Assembly (NCBI GenBank): GCA_903881065.1
Contig: CAIRRW010000045.1
Span: 1 to 10,477 of the forward strand
Direction of reading: 5' to 3'
Source: an uncultured Bacteroidota bacterium
Lineage (GTDB): Bacteria; Bacteroidota; Bacteroidia; 2-12-FULL-35-15
Length of the DNA stretch: 10,477 bases
The position numbers were made by a program, and so were the translations under genes. Under the pieces are notes generated by a model, which saw only the letters and a program-made list of their open reading frames with translations, made no database searches and was not told the origin of the DNA. Of the stretch, positions 1 to 8,500 are shown piece after piece (position 1 is the first letter of the stretch; each line of letters begins with the position of its first letter).

Positions 1-1647
1 ACACTAGGTTCAACTGACGTAGGCATATCTTTGGATGGTCCGATTGGTAAAAATGTTACATTTATTGCTTCAGCCAGAAGGTCATATCTCGGCTGGTTAT
101 TTAAACTATTGCAACTTCCTTTTTTACCGATTTATAATGACGCGCAGTTTAAAACTAAAATTCGCCTGAACGATAAAAATGAAGTTTCATTAATTGGCTT
201 GGGTGCAATTGATAACTTCAAGTTGAATACAAGTGCAGATAATACCGGACAGCAACAATACATTCTTGGTTATCTGCCTGTGTATCAGCAATGGAATTAT
301 GCACTGGGTATTAATTACAAACACTATTTCGAGAAAAGTTATCTTACTATTGTTGCTAGCCGAAATCAATTGCACAACCGATCATATAAATATGAACATA
401 ATGACGAAACCAATCCAGCGGGAAAGATACTTGATTATGTATCTGAAGAAGTTGAAAATAAAGTTAGAATAGAAGATACATATCGAAATAATGGATATAA
501 GGTAAATGTAGGTACAGGGTTTGAAAATGCTGGATATACCAATTCTACATTTAATAAAATAAGCACGCCTGTTGGTATTAAAACTATTGACTTTAATTCC
601 AATCTTACTTTTAATAAATATTCAGCTTTTGCGCAGATTAGTAAAACTTTGTTCAACGAGCACCTTGTATTATCATTAGGGGCACGTACTGATTTTGCTG
701 ATTATTCAGCATCTTTGAGCAACCCTGCCAATCAATTTTCACCGCGCTTTTCACTTGCATATAACATTACAAAATCTCTTAGCTTCAATTTTAATGTTGG
801 CAGATATTATCAGTTACCTGCTTATACTATCCTTGGCTATCGCGACTCCACCAACATGCTTGTAAACAAAAAAAATAATGTAACATATATAACCAACGAC
901 CAGCTGGTTGCCGGTTTTGAATACAATACAAAAACGTTTACTAAAATAACAGTAGAAGGTTTTTATAAGATTTATAATAATTATCCTTTCTCCCTACGCG
1001 ATTCTATTTCACTTGCAAATCTGGGCGGAGATTATGGCGTGATAGGCAACGAGCCGGTAACTTCTGTCTCGATAGGCAGAGCTTATGGATTGGAATTTAT
1101 GGTTCAGCAGAAACTGTATAAAGGTTTTTATGGAATAATAGCATATACCCTCGTAAAAAGTGAGTTCCAGAATAAAAACAAACAATACATATCTTCATCC
1201 TGGGATAATGGAAATATTATAGCATTAACATTAGGAAAAAAATTCAAACATGATTGGGAAGCAGGTATTAAGTGGCGCTATTTGGGTGGTACCCCATATA
1301 CTCCTATTAATGTTCAGACTTCCTCATTAAAGGCTGTATGGGATATTACAGGGCAAGGAATATTAAATTACAATGAACTAAATGCTTATGGTTTAAAACC
1401 TTTTCATCAATTGGATTGGAGGGTAGATAAAAAATTCTTCTTCAACAAATGGTCGCTTGATATCTATTTTGATATGCAGAATTCCTATAATTACAAAGCG
1501 GATCAACCTCCTATACTTGTTCTCGATAAAGATGCCAATGGAAATTCGCAGACTGACCCTTCTAATCTGGCAGCTTACAAAACGAAGTTGATTGATAACC
1601 CTACTGGCACTATTCTGGAAACATTAGGTATTATTATCTCTTTCTAA
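1..1647 (+). CDS. TonB-dependent receptor, C-terminal beta-barrel part (5' end outside window)
   Basis: Outer-membrane receptor that takes up a ligand with energy from TonB/ExbBD; the substrate cannot be told from this part. The reading frame is open from base 1, so the gene runs in from the left; a TTG at 31 is only an internal Leu codon, not the start. The 548 visible residues contain a G-x-S-L-D-G-P-I-G-K stretch (about residues 8-17) and S-A-R-R-S-Y-L (24-30), which I recognise from the plug/barrel junction of Bacteroidota TonB-dependent receptors that carry an N-terminal carboxypeptidase-like domain. Alternating aromatic beta-strand sequence follows, with Q-F-S-P-R-F-S and G-R-Y-Y-Q-L-P-A-Y in the barrel and a C-terminal Phe, as usual for outer-membrane barrels. 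The signal peptide, carboxypeptidase-like domain and most of the plug lie outside the window. No SusD-like partner follows: the next gene is a dehydrogenase with its own promoter. No GC-rich terminator hairpin is visible after the stop. Confidence 0.88.
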   Translation, partial: TLGSTDVGISLDGPIGKNVTFIASARRSYLGWLFKLLQLPFLPIYNDAQFKTKIRLNDKNEVSLIGLGAIDNFKLNTSADNTGQQQYILGYLPVYQQWNYALGINYKHYFEKSYLTIVASRNQLHNRSYKYEHNDETNPAGKILDYVSEEVENKVRIEDTYRNNGYKVNVGTGFENAGYTNSTFNKISTPVGIKTIDFNSNLTFNKYSAFAQISKTLFNEHLVLSLGARTDFADYSASLSNPANQFSPRFSLAYNITKSLSFNFNVGRYYQLPAYTILGYRDSTNMLVNKKNNVTYITNDQLVAGFEYNTKTFTKITVEGFYKIYNNYPFSLRDSISLANLGGDYGVIGNEPVTSVSIGRAYGLEFMVQQKLYKGFYGIIAYTLVKSEFQNKNKQYISSSWDNGNIIALTLGKKFKHDWEAGIKWRYLGGTPYTPINVQTSSLKAVWDITGQGILNYNELNAYGLKPFHQLDWRVDKKFFFNKWSLDIYFDMQNSYNYKADQPPILVLDKDANGNSQTDPSNLAAYKTKLIDNPTGTILETLGIIISF

Positions 1648-1717
1648 TTTAAATTTCTTTTAGGTTAAAAAATCATTGAGTTTAACAAAACTTAAATTCA
1701 ATCTATATTAGCAATTG

Positions 1718-1750
1718 TTGAAAGTAGTAAAACAAAAAAGTATAGATTTG
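1718..1750 (+). promoter_or_regulatory. Predicted Bacteroidota-type promoter for the hbd-like gene
   Basis: The sequence TAGATTTG at 1743-1750 matches the Bacteroidota -7 consensus TAnnTTTG exactly. A TTG (1718-1720, with a second at 1715-1717) lies 22 bases upstream, within the spacing range reported for the -33 element. Transcription would begin a few bases after 1750, giving a leader of roughly 55-60 bases before the ATG at 1814. It is the best promoter match in the window and implies that the dehydrogenase is transcribed independently of the receptor gene. Confidence 0.6.
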
Positions 1751-1813
1751 CACATTCTTAAAATCAATCTTACATACCTAAAGGGTAATTAAAAAACATC
1801 AAATAATAGTAAT

Positions 1814-2704
1814 ATGAAAAATATAGCAGTAATAGGTTCGGGAACTATGGGTAATGGAATTGCGCATACATTTGCACAACAAGGATATAATGTGGCAATG
1901 ATTGACATATCGGCACCTGCATTGGAAAAGGCAATAGCAACAATTGCCAAAAACCTTGACAGGATAGTAGCCAAAGGAACAATAACCGAATCAGTAAAAG
2001 AAGCAACATTAACAAACATTACTACGTTTACTGTAATGGCTGAAGGTGTTAAGAACGCTGACTTAGTGGTGGAAGCAGCGACCGAAAATGTAGAAATAAA
2101 GTTAAACATCTTCCGTGAATTGGAGAAGATTTGTCCGCCACATACAATATTGGCAAGTAATACATCTTCCATTTCCATTACCAAAATAGCGGCAGTTACC
2201 AAGCGTGCCGACAAAGTAATAGGTATGCACTTTATGAATCCTGTGCCTGTAATGAAGCTAGTAGAAGTAATTCGCGGATACTCCACATCTGACGAAGTTA
2301 CAAGTTTGATAATGGAAACATCTAAAAAGTTAGATAAAATCCCAGTAGAAGTAAACGATTATCCAGGTTTTGTGGCTAACAAAATATTAATGCCGATGAT
2401 AAATGAGGCTATAATTACGCTTCACGAAGGTACTGCTGGGGTAGCGGAAATTGATACAGTAATGAAATTGGGCATGGCTCACCCTATGGGACCTCTTCAA
2501 TTAGCCGATTTTATTGGTTTGGATGTTTGTCTGTCGATAATGAAAGTATTACAGAATGGATACGGAAATCCTAAATATGCTGCCTGTCCGTTATTGGTAA
2601 ATATGGTTACTGCCGGACATCTTGGTGCTAAATCAGGACAAGGATTTTATAAATATACAGCCGGAACCAAAAATCTGGTAGTAGCCGAAATGTTTAAAAA
2701 ATAA
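1814..2704 (+). CDS. hbd: 3-hydroxybutyryl-CoA / 3-hydroxyacyl-CoA dehydrogenase
   Basis: Cytosolic NAD(P)-dependent oxidoreductase that interconverts (S)-3-hydroxyacyl-CoA and 3-oxoacyl-CoA, a step of beta-oxidation or of acetoacetyl-CoA/butyryl-CoA metabolism. The 296 residues match the usual length of single-function enzymes of this family. The N-terminal Rossmann domain has G-S-G-T-M-G (8-13) and an Asp at the end of the second strand (D31), which favours NAD over NADP. The residues equivalent to the catalytic set of human HADH are all present and evenly offset by 19: S118 in S-N-T-S-S, H139 in G-M-H-F-M-N-P, E151 in L-V-E-V-I-R-G and N189 in F-V-A-N-K. The C-terminal domain carries M-G-P-L-Q-L-A-D-F-I-G-L-D (225-237). 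The ATG at 1814 puts the Rossmann motif where expected; there is no Shine-Dalgarno site, as is common in this phylum. No thiolase, crotonase or acyl-CoA dehydrogenase gene adjoins it, so the pathway is not fixed by context; a PaaH-like role is also possible. Confidence 0.93.
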   Translation: MKNIAVIGSGTMGNGIAHTFAQQGYNVAMIDISAPALEKAIATIAKNLDRIVAKGTITESVKEATLTNITTFTVMAEGVKNADLVVEAATENVEIKLNIFRELEKICPPHTILASNTSSISITKIAAVTKRADKVIGMHFMNPVPVMKLVEVIRGYSTSDEVTSLIMETSKKLDKIPVEVNDYPGFVANKILMPMINEAIITLHEGTAGVAEIDTVMKLGMAHPMGPLQLADFIGLDVCLSIMKVLQNGYGNPKYAACPLLVNMVTAGHLGAKSGQGFYKYTAGTKNLVVAEMFKK

Positions 2705-2767
2705 TTAGCTCTTCTTGGGTGTTATAATTTTCTAATTATTATTATTTTTTAAAAAGGGTGAAAAGAA

Positions 2768-3727
2768 TTACATCATTTTTGTTCTTTTTACCAAGTATGG
2801 CATTAATACTTGTTCATAGCCAAGATTAATATCCGCTTCTACAAAATCAATTTTATACTGACCGCATCTAAGCATTAGTTCATGTTTGTAATCTGATATC
2901 TGTTTTAGATAATTTTCCTTAATCTGGTTTGGATGTAATTTCACTTCTTCACCTGTTTCCATATCTACAAATCGATATGGGCGATTTTCAAAATCAAAAT
3001 CCAACTCCTTTTGTTTGTCTACCACATGAAATAAAATTACTTCATGTTTGTTGTGTTTTAAATGTTGAAGAGTTGAAAAGACTTCCTCCGAGCTGGATTT
3101 AGAATCCATCATATCACTGAAAATAATTACTAGTGAACGTTTATGAATCGCTTCAGCAATTTCGTGTAAGGCATTAACAGCCAATGTTTTTTTGTGTACT
3201 TTGATATCATATGGTTGAATAAGATTTTCCAATTGATGATATATTAATTTCTGATGTAATGAACTTGATTTTGCACTTGTATGCGATTCAACTGACTCTG
3301 AAAATATACTTAAACCAACTGCATCTCGCTGTGTTTTTAGCAAGGCAATAATTGAAGCCGCCGCATAAGCTGAGAATGAAATCTTATTCTTCTTTTCTCC
3401 TTTGGCACCTGGTAAAGGAAAATACATTGAGGAAGAATTATCAATAATGATCTGGCAACGAAGATTGGTTTCCTCTTCAAATCGTTTAACAAACAACTTT
3501 TCCGTGCGTCCGAATAATTTCCAGTCAATATGTCTCGTTGATTCACCTGTATTATAAAGCCGATGTTCTGCAAACTCGACACTGAAACCATGAAACGGAC
3601 TTTTATGAAGTCCAGTAATGAAACCTTCTACTACTTGTTTAGCAATTAACTCTAAATGAGTAAACTGCTGTACCAAATGACTATTTATAGTTTCCAAATT
3701 TAAATCGATTTCGGTTTCATTTATCAA
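2768..3727 (-). CDS. DUF58 domain protein with von Willebrand factor A-like fold
   Basis: Member of the DUF58 family, whose genes usually accompany MoxR-type AAA ATPases; its biochemical role is not established. Visible are the family core G-F-S-V-E-F-A-E-H-R (47-56), G-E-S-T-R-H-I-D-W-K (61-70) and F-E-E-E-T-N (83-88). A VWA-like half follows with a MIDAS-type D-N-S-S-S (D96, S98, S100) and a second acidic loop I-I-F-S-D-M-M-D (201-208), so metal binding is plausible. No signal peptide or transmembrane segment is evident, so it is probably cytoplasmic. The start is taken as TTG at 3727: an in-frame stop lies just upstream (3734-3736), the first internal Met is residue 101, well inside the conserved core, and the ATG at 3718-3720 is out of frame and soon ends. 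No MoxR or Bat gene is present nearby. The gene follows trxA on the same strand but a terminator separates them, so transcription is either read-through or from an unrecognised promoter. Confidence 0.88.
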   Translation of the reverse strand: MINETEIDLNLETINSHLVQQFTHLELIAKQVVEGFITGLHKSPFHGFSVEFAEHRLYNTGESTRHIDWKLFGRTEKLFVKRFEEETNLRCQIIIDNSSSMYFPLPGAKGEKKNKISFSAYAAASIIALLKTQRDAVGLSIFSESVESHTSAKSSSLHQKLIYHQLENLIQPYDIKVHKKTLAVNALHEIAEAIHKRSLVIIFSDMMDSKSSSEEVFSTLQHLKHNKHEVILFHVVDKQKELDFDFENRPYRFVDMETGEEVKLHPNQIKENYLKQISDYKHELMLRCGQYKIDFVEADINLGYEQVLMPYLVKRTKMM

Positions 3728-3740
3728 TAGATGCTATCTA
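3728..3740 (-). promoter_or_regulatory. Small inverted repeat directly before the DUF58 start codon
   Basis: TAGAT and ATCTA form a perfect 5-base inverted repeat around a 3-base centre. It ends one base before the TTG start codon, so in the mRNA it would occupy the place of a ribosome binding site. No Shine-Dalgarno sequence is present. A short, AU-rich stem of this kind is weak by itself; a role in lowering translation of the UUG-started gene, or as a protein binding site, is inference. Confidence 0.3.
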
Positions 3741-3742
3741 CT

Positions 3743-3774
3743 AAAAGTAAAACAGTAGGCTCATCACCTACTGT
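3743..3774 (-). terminator. Intrinsic terminator downstream of trxA
   Basis: On the minus strand an 8-base perfect stem (ACAGTAGG / CCTACTGT, at 3767-3774 and 3752-3759) with a 7-base loop is followed by a T-rich tract, TTTTACTTTT. It begins 26 bases after the trxA stop codon. The plus-strand reading lacks a T tract, so it acts in one direction only. It lies between trxA and the DUF58 gene and should uncouple them at least in part. Confidence 0.8.
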
Positions 3775-3799
3775 CAACTTAAAACATTGATTTTGTATC

Positions 3800-4117
3800 T
3801 TAAAGCAGTGCTTTTAACTTAGCCTCTAAAACTGATTTAGGAACTGCTCCCACTTGTTTGTCAACTACCTGACCTCCTTTAAAGAATAAAATTGTAGGAA
3901 TATTTCTAACTCCAAACATTGATGAAACATTAGCATTATGGTCAACATTAAGTTTACCTATAACTGCTTTTCCATCATAATCCTTAGCTAACTCTTCAAC
4001 TACAGGTCCTACCATTCTACATGGTCCACACCATTCTGCCCAAAAGTCAACTAATACTGGTTTGTCTGATTTTGCTACTAATTCATCAAAGTTAGCATCT
4101 GTAATTTCTATTGCCAT
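3800..4117 (-). CDS. trxA: Thioredoxin
   Basis: Small cytosolic dithiol-disulfide oxidoreductase that reduces protein disulfides and is recycled by thioredoxin reductase. At 105 residues it has the standard length of a one-domain thioredoxin. The active site W-C-G-P-C lies at 29-33 (C30, C33), preceded by V-D-F-W-A-E. The cis-proline is P74 in R-N-I-P-T, and F-F-K-G-G follows at 78-82, all in family positions. There is no signal peptide, so it is not one of the secreted or membrane-tethered TlpA/ResA-like proteins common in Bacteroidota. The ATG at 4117 gives the typical N-terminus M-A-I-E-I-T-D-A-N-F. A terminator follows the gene. Its upstream region has a sigma-54-like element and a palindrome instead of the common TAnnTTTG element, suggesting regulated expression. 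Confidence 0.97.
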   Translation of the reverse strand: MAIEITDANFDELVAKSDKPVLVDFWAEWCGPCRMVGPVVEELAKDYDGKAVIGKLNVDHNANVSSMFGVRNIPTILFFKGGQVVDKQVGAVPKSVLEAKLKALL

Positions 4118-4167
4118 AATTTTTGTTATTTATAAAATTTATAATTTAATACTTGTGTTCTTATATA

Positions 4168-4184
4168 TTCAACTATTCTGCCAA
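4168..4184 (-). promoter_or_regulatory. Possible sigma-54-type (-24/-12) promoter of trxA
   Basis: On the minus strand TTGGCA is followed after six bases by TTGAA. The GG of the -24 element and the G of the -12 element have exactly the ten-base separation of the sigma-54 consensus (TGGCAC-N5-TTGC). The one notable deviation is A in place of C in the -12 GC pair. Transcription would start near 4157, giving a leader of about 40 bases before the trxA ATG. No sigma-54 activator gene is in the window, and this is a match by eye in AT-rich DNA, so confidence is low. Confidence 0.35.
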
Positions 4185-4194
4185 AATACAAATT

Positions 4195-4209
4195 ATGACA
4201 TTGTGTCAT
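4195..4209. promoter_or_regulatory. Perfect 15-base palindrome between porP-like gene and trxA
   Basis: ATGACA and TGTCAT form perfect 6-base arms around a 3-base centre (TTG). The palindrome starts 7 bases beyond the PorP/SprF stop codon. It lies 10 bases upstream of the sigma-54-like element and is centred about 45 bases upstream of the predicted trxA transcript start. This is a plausible binding site for a dimeric regulator. A rival reading is a weak terminator of the adhesin/PorP transcript, since on the minus strand it is followed by AATTTGTATTTT; the low-GC stem and 3-base loop make that less convincing. Confidence 0.4.
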
Positions 4210-4215
4210 TAATCA

Positions 4216-5253
4216 TTAATTCATAAATCGGGTACTTCTTCTCTTGGATTCTTTGTGTTGGCCAAAGATACCACGATAAGATAACATCAATTCAAATCCT
4301 CCTACTGAATGTGAGGCTGGTGTAAGCCCTGAAATATTTATGTCATAAGCCAAGGACCCGGAAAAACCCTGATAGTCATAACGAATCGTAACAAACATAG
4401 CATCACGCAACCGGTAGAACAAACCAAAATGTATTGCTTGATCACTCTGATTATTCGTGTAATGTGAGTGCTCTTCTAATACATATTTCACATTTGCTCC
4501 TGCATCCAGAAGCATCGTAGTTCCTTGTTGTGCTGCCATAATACTTGGTTCAATTGTAGTATTACTTGTTTCACTTAGTTTAAAATTTGAATTCCACTGT
4601 ACACCAATTTTAGGATAAAGTTTATCGCTGCCTCCCACAAGAGTTACGCTTGGTGCAGTAAAATGCTGAAAGGAGAAACCTAAAGCGCTCCTAAACAAAT
4701 GGTCCGTTGTAAATGTCCAAACCAATCCAGTCGACATATCTAAATAACCAACTGCCCCCCCCATTGACTCTCCACTTGGCAATGCAGCATTGTATGCCGT
4801 TCCGTCCCATTGACTATCCCATTTTATTGATCCTAGTGCAGCCGTTTTTGTAACATATCCAATTTCATAACCTAAAGTAATATTATGCTTTTGGTGCCCT
4901 CCAATATATTTTGTGAATGACATTAACGCATTATAAGAATTCGTTTTTAACATAACAGAACCTTGATTATCATTGCTAACATTGATTCCTGCAGAAAAGA
5001 AATCGTTGTTCTTCATTTTATTTTTAAATATTGGGGCGTCAGCTGAAATTATAAATGTTTTATAAGGTGTGCTTACTGTAAACCATTGCATCCTATATAA
5101 AGTATACACTCTAATATCCCCATTAAAAACACCTGTATTACCCGGATTTGTTGCCGTAGGTGAAGAATAGAATTGAGAAAAATGTTGATCCTGAGCTTCT
5201 AATTGTATCTTAATAAAGAAAAGCAAAAATAAAAAGAATGCACTTTTTTTCAT
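4216..5253 (-). CDS. PorP/SprF family type IX secretion-associated outer-membrane protein
   Basis: Predicted outer-membrane beta-barrel protein of the PorP/SprF family. In Flavobacterium johnsoniae, SprF is encoded next to the adhesin SprB and is needed for its appearance on the cell surface. The 345 residues begin with a signal peptide (two Lys, a hydrophobic run of about 6-17, probable cleavage after A20 to leave Q21). The family's N-terminal signature follows: D-Q-H-F-S-Q-F-Y (22-29), then an N-P-G-N-T-G turn and R-V-Y-T-L-Y-R-M-Q-W. The remainder alternates amphipathic strands and Gly-rich turns, with G-G-F-E-L-M-L-S-Y near the end, and closes with a short basic tail. It starts 43 bases after the stop of the large adhesin on the same strand, with no convincing promoter or terminator between, so the two are probably one operon. 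Many PorP-like paralogues exist in one genome; the close pairing argues for a partner dedicated to this adhesin. Confidence 0.9.
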   Translation of the reverse strand: MKKSAFFLFLLFFIKIQLEAQDQHFSQFYSSPTATNPGNTGVFNGDIRVYTLYRMQWFTVSTPYKTFIISADAPIFKNKMKNNDFFSAGINVSNDNQGSVMLKTNSYNALMSFTKYIGGHQKHNITLGYEIGYVTKTAALGSIKWDSQWDGTAYNAALPSGESMGGAVGYLDMSTGLVWTFTTDHLFRSALGFSFQHFTAPSVTLVGGSDKLYPKIGVQWNSNFKLSETSNTTIEPSIMAAQQGTTMLLDAGANVKYVLEEHSHYTNNQSDQAIHFGLFYRLRDAMFVTIRYDYQGFSGSLAYDINISGLTPASHSVGGFELMLSYRGIFGQHKESKRRSTRFMN

Positions 5254-5296
5254 TGTTCTGACTACTGTAATTTATTTTATTCGTTAATACTTAAAA

Positions 5297-5572
5297 TTAT
5301 CTTACTAAAGTAAGTGTCCCTCTTTCCTTTACTGATTGTCCATTGCAATACGTTACATCCAACGTGTAATCAAATGAATTATCATTCATAATAATACCAT
5401 GCAAAGTTCCATCCCATCCACTATCTATTGAAGTAGATTCAAATACTTTCTCTCCTATTCTATCAAATATTCTCAAATCTATATAATCAATACCCCGGCC
5501 TTTTACATATAAAATATCATTATTGCCATCTCCATTAGGGGAAAATCCAGTTGGCATAAAATAAGTATACAA
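5297..5572 (-). other. Type B T9SS C-terminal sorting domain (CHU_C) of the adhesin
   Basis: The last 91 residues have the signature of the gliding-motility-associated C-terminal domain: F-S-P-N-G-D-G-N-N-D at 1339-1348, L-R-I-F-D-R-I-G-E-K-V-F-E (1362-1374), G-W-D-G at 1381-1384 and a final G-T-L-T-L-V-R. Domains of this kind direct T9SS export. Unlike type A sorting domains, their cargo is typically paired with a PorP/SprF-like protein, as found here. Confidence 0.88.
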
Positions 5573-8500
5573 ACTAGTTACGTCCACAATAATTGTATCT
5601 GCCAATGAACATCCATTTACATCAATATAATTTACATAATACTCTTGAGTTGTTGTTGGAGCAACAGTTACACTTTGGCAATTACCACATTGCATTGCAA
5701 CATTTGGGCCCCATAAATATGAACTTCCAGCAGGTTGCACGGTTAATTGAGTGCTTTCGCATGCATTAATTGTAGTATTACCTATTATAGCAGATTGCAT
5801 TGGACTTACTATATTAATATAAGCCGGACGGATAAGTGTATCGGTACTTACTGCATTGGAAACTATTAATGTAACAGTATATGGTCCACCAGCAGGGTAA
5901 CAAACATTTATCGGTCCACTTGAATTTGATGAAGAAGGAGTTCCTCCCGGGAATAACCATGTCCAGCTAGTGGGATTTCCTGTAGTTAAATCTGTAAAGT
6001 TGGCACAACCACTTAAACAGAAAGTAGTATTATCAGCTGTGAAGTTTGGAACCAAATGGCAGTTATTTACTGCAATAGAGGCAACAGCAGTTGCAGAACA
6101 GCCATTGGTTGTTCCTGTAACAGTATAAGATGAGTTTGTTGCAGGAGATACTGTTGCTGTATTTGTTCCTGTTGAAGTTACCCCTGCGGACCAAGAATAA
6201 GATACAGCTCCATTTGCTGTTAAAGTTGCAGTTTGTCCTGAACAAATTGTTGAGGAGTTAACCGTTACCACAGGTAAAGCATTTATTGTAATAGGAGCAG
6301 TATAAGTAGTAGCTGCGCATCCTCCTGTAGCAGCAATTGAATTAGTAACTACATAAGACCCAGGAGTTGATGACGCCAAATTAACTAGTCCATTTCCAGA
6401 ATTAATACTTAACCCTGCTGAAGTAGAAAAAGTTCCTGCAACACCTCCTCCACTATATACTGGCAAAGGATTTGCTGCATTCTGACAGTATGGTGTTGAA
6501 GTATAAGTAAAAGTTCCAACAGATGGTGCTGTGATAGTAATATTTGATGTACCTGTAACAACAGGACAACCACCTGATGCAGGAATAGTATTAGTAACAG
6601 TATATGTACCTGCTGTACTTGTTGATAGATCTACTTGACCTGTTGTTGTACTTACAAAAGCCAAACTTCCAGTGGAACTAAAGGTTCCGGCAGAACTACC
6701 AACAACAAGAATCGGTGTTGGATTGGCAGCATTAAGACAATATGGAGTACCTGTATAACTAAAATCGCCAATAGGTAATGCTGTTATGGTTATTATTGAG
6801 GTTGCAGTAGTAAGTGGACAACCGCCTGCAGCCGGAATAGTATTTGTAACTGAATATGTACCAGCAGTACTTGAAGTTAAATTAACCTGACCAGTATTAA
6901 TGTTTACAAAATTTAAACCCGATGTTGAACTGAAAACTCCAGCACTGCCACCTCCACTAAATGAAGGACTAGGGTTAACAGCATTTGTACAATATTGACT
7001 GCCTATATAGCTAAAAGTTGCAACTGGGATATTTGTTATGGTAATCGAAACTGTTAAACTTGTAGAACAAGGAGCTGGTGTAGTATATCTTACATTATAT
7101 GTTCCTGGAGCACTCCCTGCTAAACTAATTTCCCCTGTAGCAGCACTAACAAAAACCAACCCAGTAGGTGACGAAGTGAAAGTACCTCCAACAGCAGCAA
7201 TTGAAGGAATAGGATTAGTTCCTGATTGACAGAAAGTATTTGAAGAATAACTAAAAGTAGAATCTGTAACTGGATTGATCACAATATTACTTGTTGCAGT
7301 AACGGCAACACAACCGTTTGCTGCTGCAATATTATTAGTAATAGTATAAGTACCTGGTGTGCTGGTAGCTAAATTTATCTGACCAGTACTTGTATTTACA
7401 AAATTCAACCCTGTAGTAGAACTAAATATTCCAGCAGTTCCTCCTCCAGTAAATGTAGGAGAAGGGTTTGCTGCATTCTGACAATAAGGTGTTCCTGCGT
7501 AATTAAAAGTTGCGACAGGAGATGATATAATGGAAATGGGCACGGTTAAACTGGTAGAACAGGGACCAGGCGTAGTATATTTAACACTATATGAACCTAT
7601 TGCACTTCCGACAAGGTTAATTATACCAGAAGCAGAACTTACAAAAACTAAACCTGCAGGTGTGGCTGTAAAATTACCTCCAGGTGTTCCATAAATTATT
7701 GGGGATGGGTTAGTACCTGAAATACAGAAACTGGATGCTGGATAAGTAAACGTTGAATCTTGGATAGGGTTAATGACAACATTAGATGTTGCAGAAATAC
7801 CTGCACAGCCTCCTGATGCTGCAATTGTATTTGTTATTGTATAAGCTCCAGGTGTGCTCGTTGATAAATTTATTTGTCCTGTACTCGCATTTACAAAAAT
7901 CAATCCTGTAGTAGAACTAAACAAGCCAGCAGTACCTCCACCAGTAAAAGTTGGTGAAGGGTTTGTTGCATTTTGACAATATGGGGTTCCTGTATAACTA
8001 AATGTGGCAACTGGAGGCGTTGTAATAGTAATACTTGCAGTTGAAGAATTAATACAATTGGGCCCTGGTGTAGTGTAAGTTATTATATAAGTGCCGGCAG
8101 TACTTGCAGCCAAATTTATTTGACCTGGATTAGTAATTGGAGTAACGAATACTAGTCCAGCCGGAGTAGAAGTAAATGTTCCCCCTAAAGTACCTGAAAT
8201 ATTTGGAAACGGGTTAGCTGATGTTTTACAATAAGCAGTAGGAGCAGGATAAAAAAAACTAGCGTCTTGTGCCGGATTAATGGTAACAGTGGATGTAGCC
8301 GAGTTTGTACATCCTCCAGATGCAACAGTATTAGTAACTGTGAATGTTCCTGTATTACTTCCCCCTAAATTTATTTGTCCAGTACCTATATTTTGAAAAA
8401 CTATTCCAGGTGAACCCGAAAAACTTCCTGCAACTCCCCCTCCGCTATATGTTGGAAAAGGATTGGCAGCGTTCTGACAATATGGAGTACCTGTATATGA

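Noticed and set aside
31..1647. TTG at 31 as the start of a complete 538-residue protein
   Set aside because: The frame is open to base 1 and the preceding residues already belong to the receptor family; the gene is cut by the window edge.
1789..2286. 165-residue open frame on the minus strand opposite the dehydrogenase
   Set aside because: It lies wholly or almost wholly inside a well-supported gene and its translation has no family features; a shadow frame.
2705..2767. Terminator between the convergent dehydrogenase and DUF58 genes
   Set aside because: The 63 bases are AT-rich with A and T runs but no stem of useful length was found; the two GGGTG copies are direct, not inverted.
5297..5314. 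Inverted repeat CTTAC-TAAA-GTAAG at the adhesin stop as terminator
   Set aside because: Only a 5-base AU-rich stem, overlapping the stop codon and without a proper T tract; too weak to separate the adhesin from the PorP-like gene.
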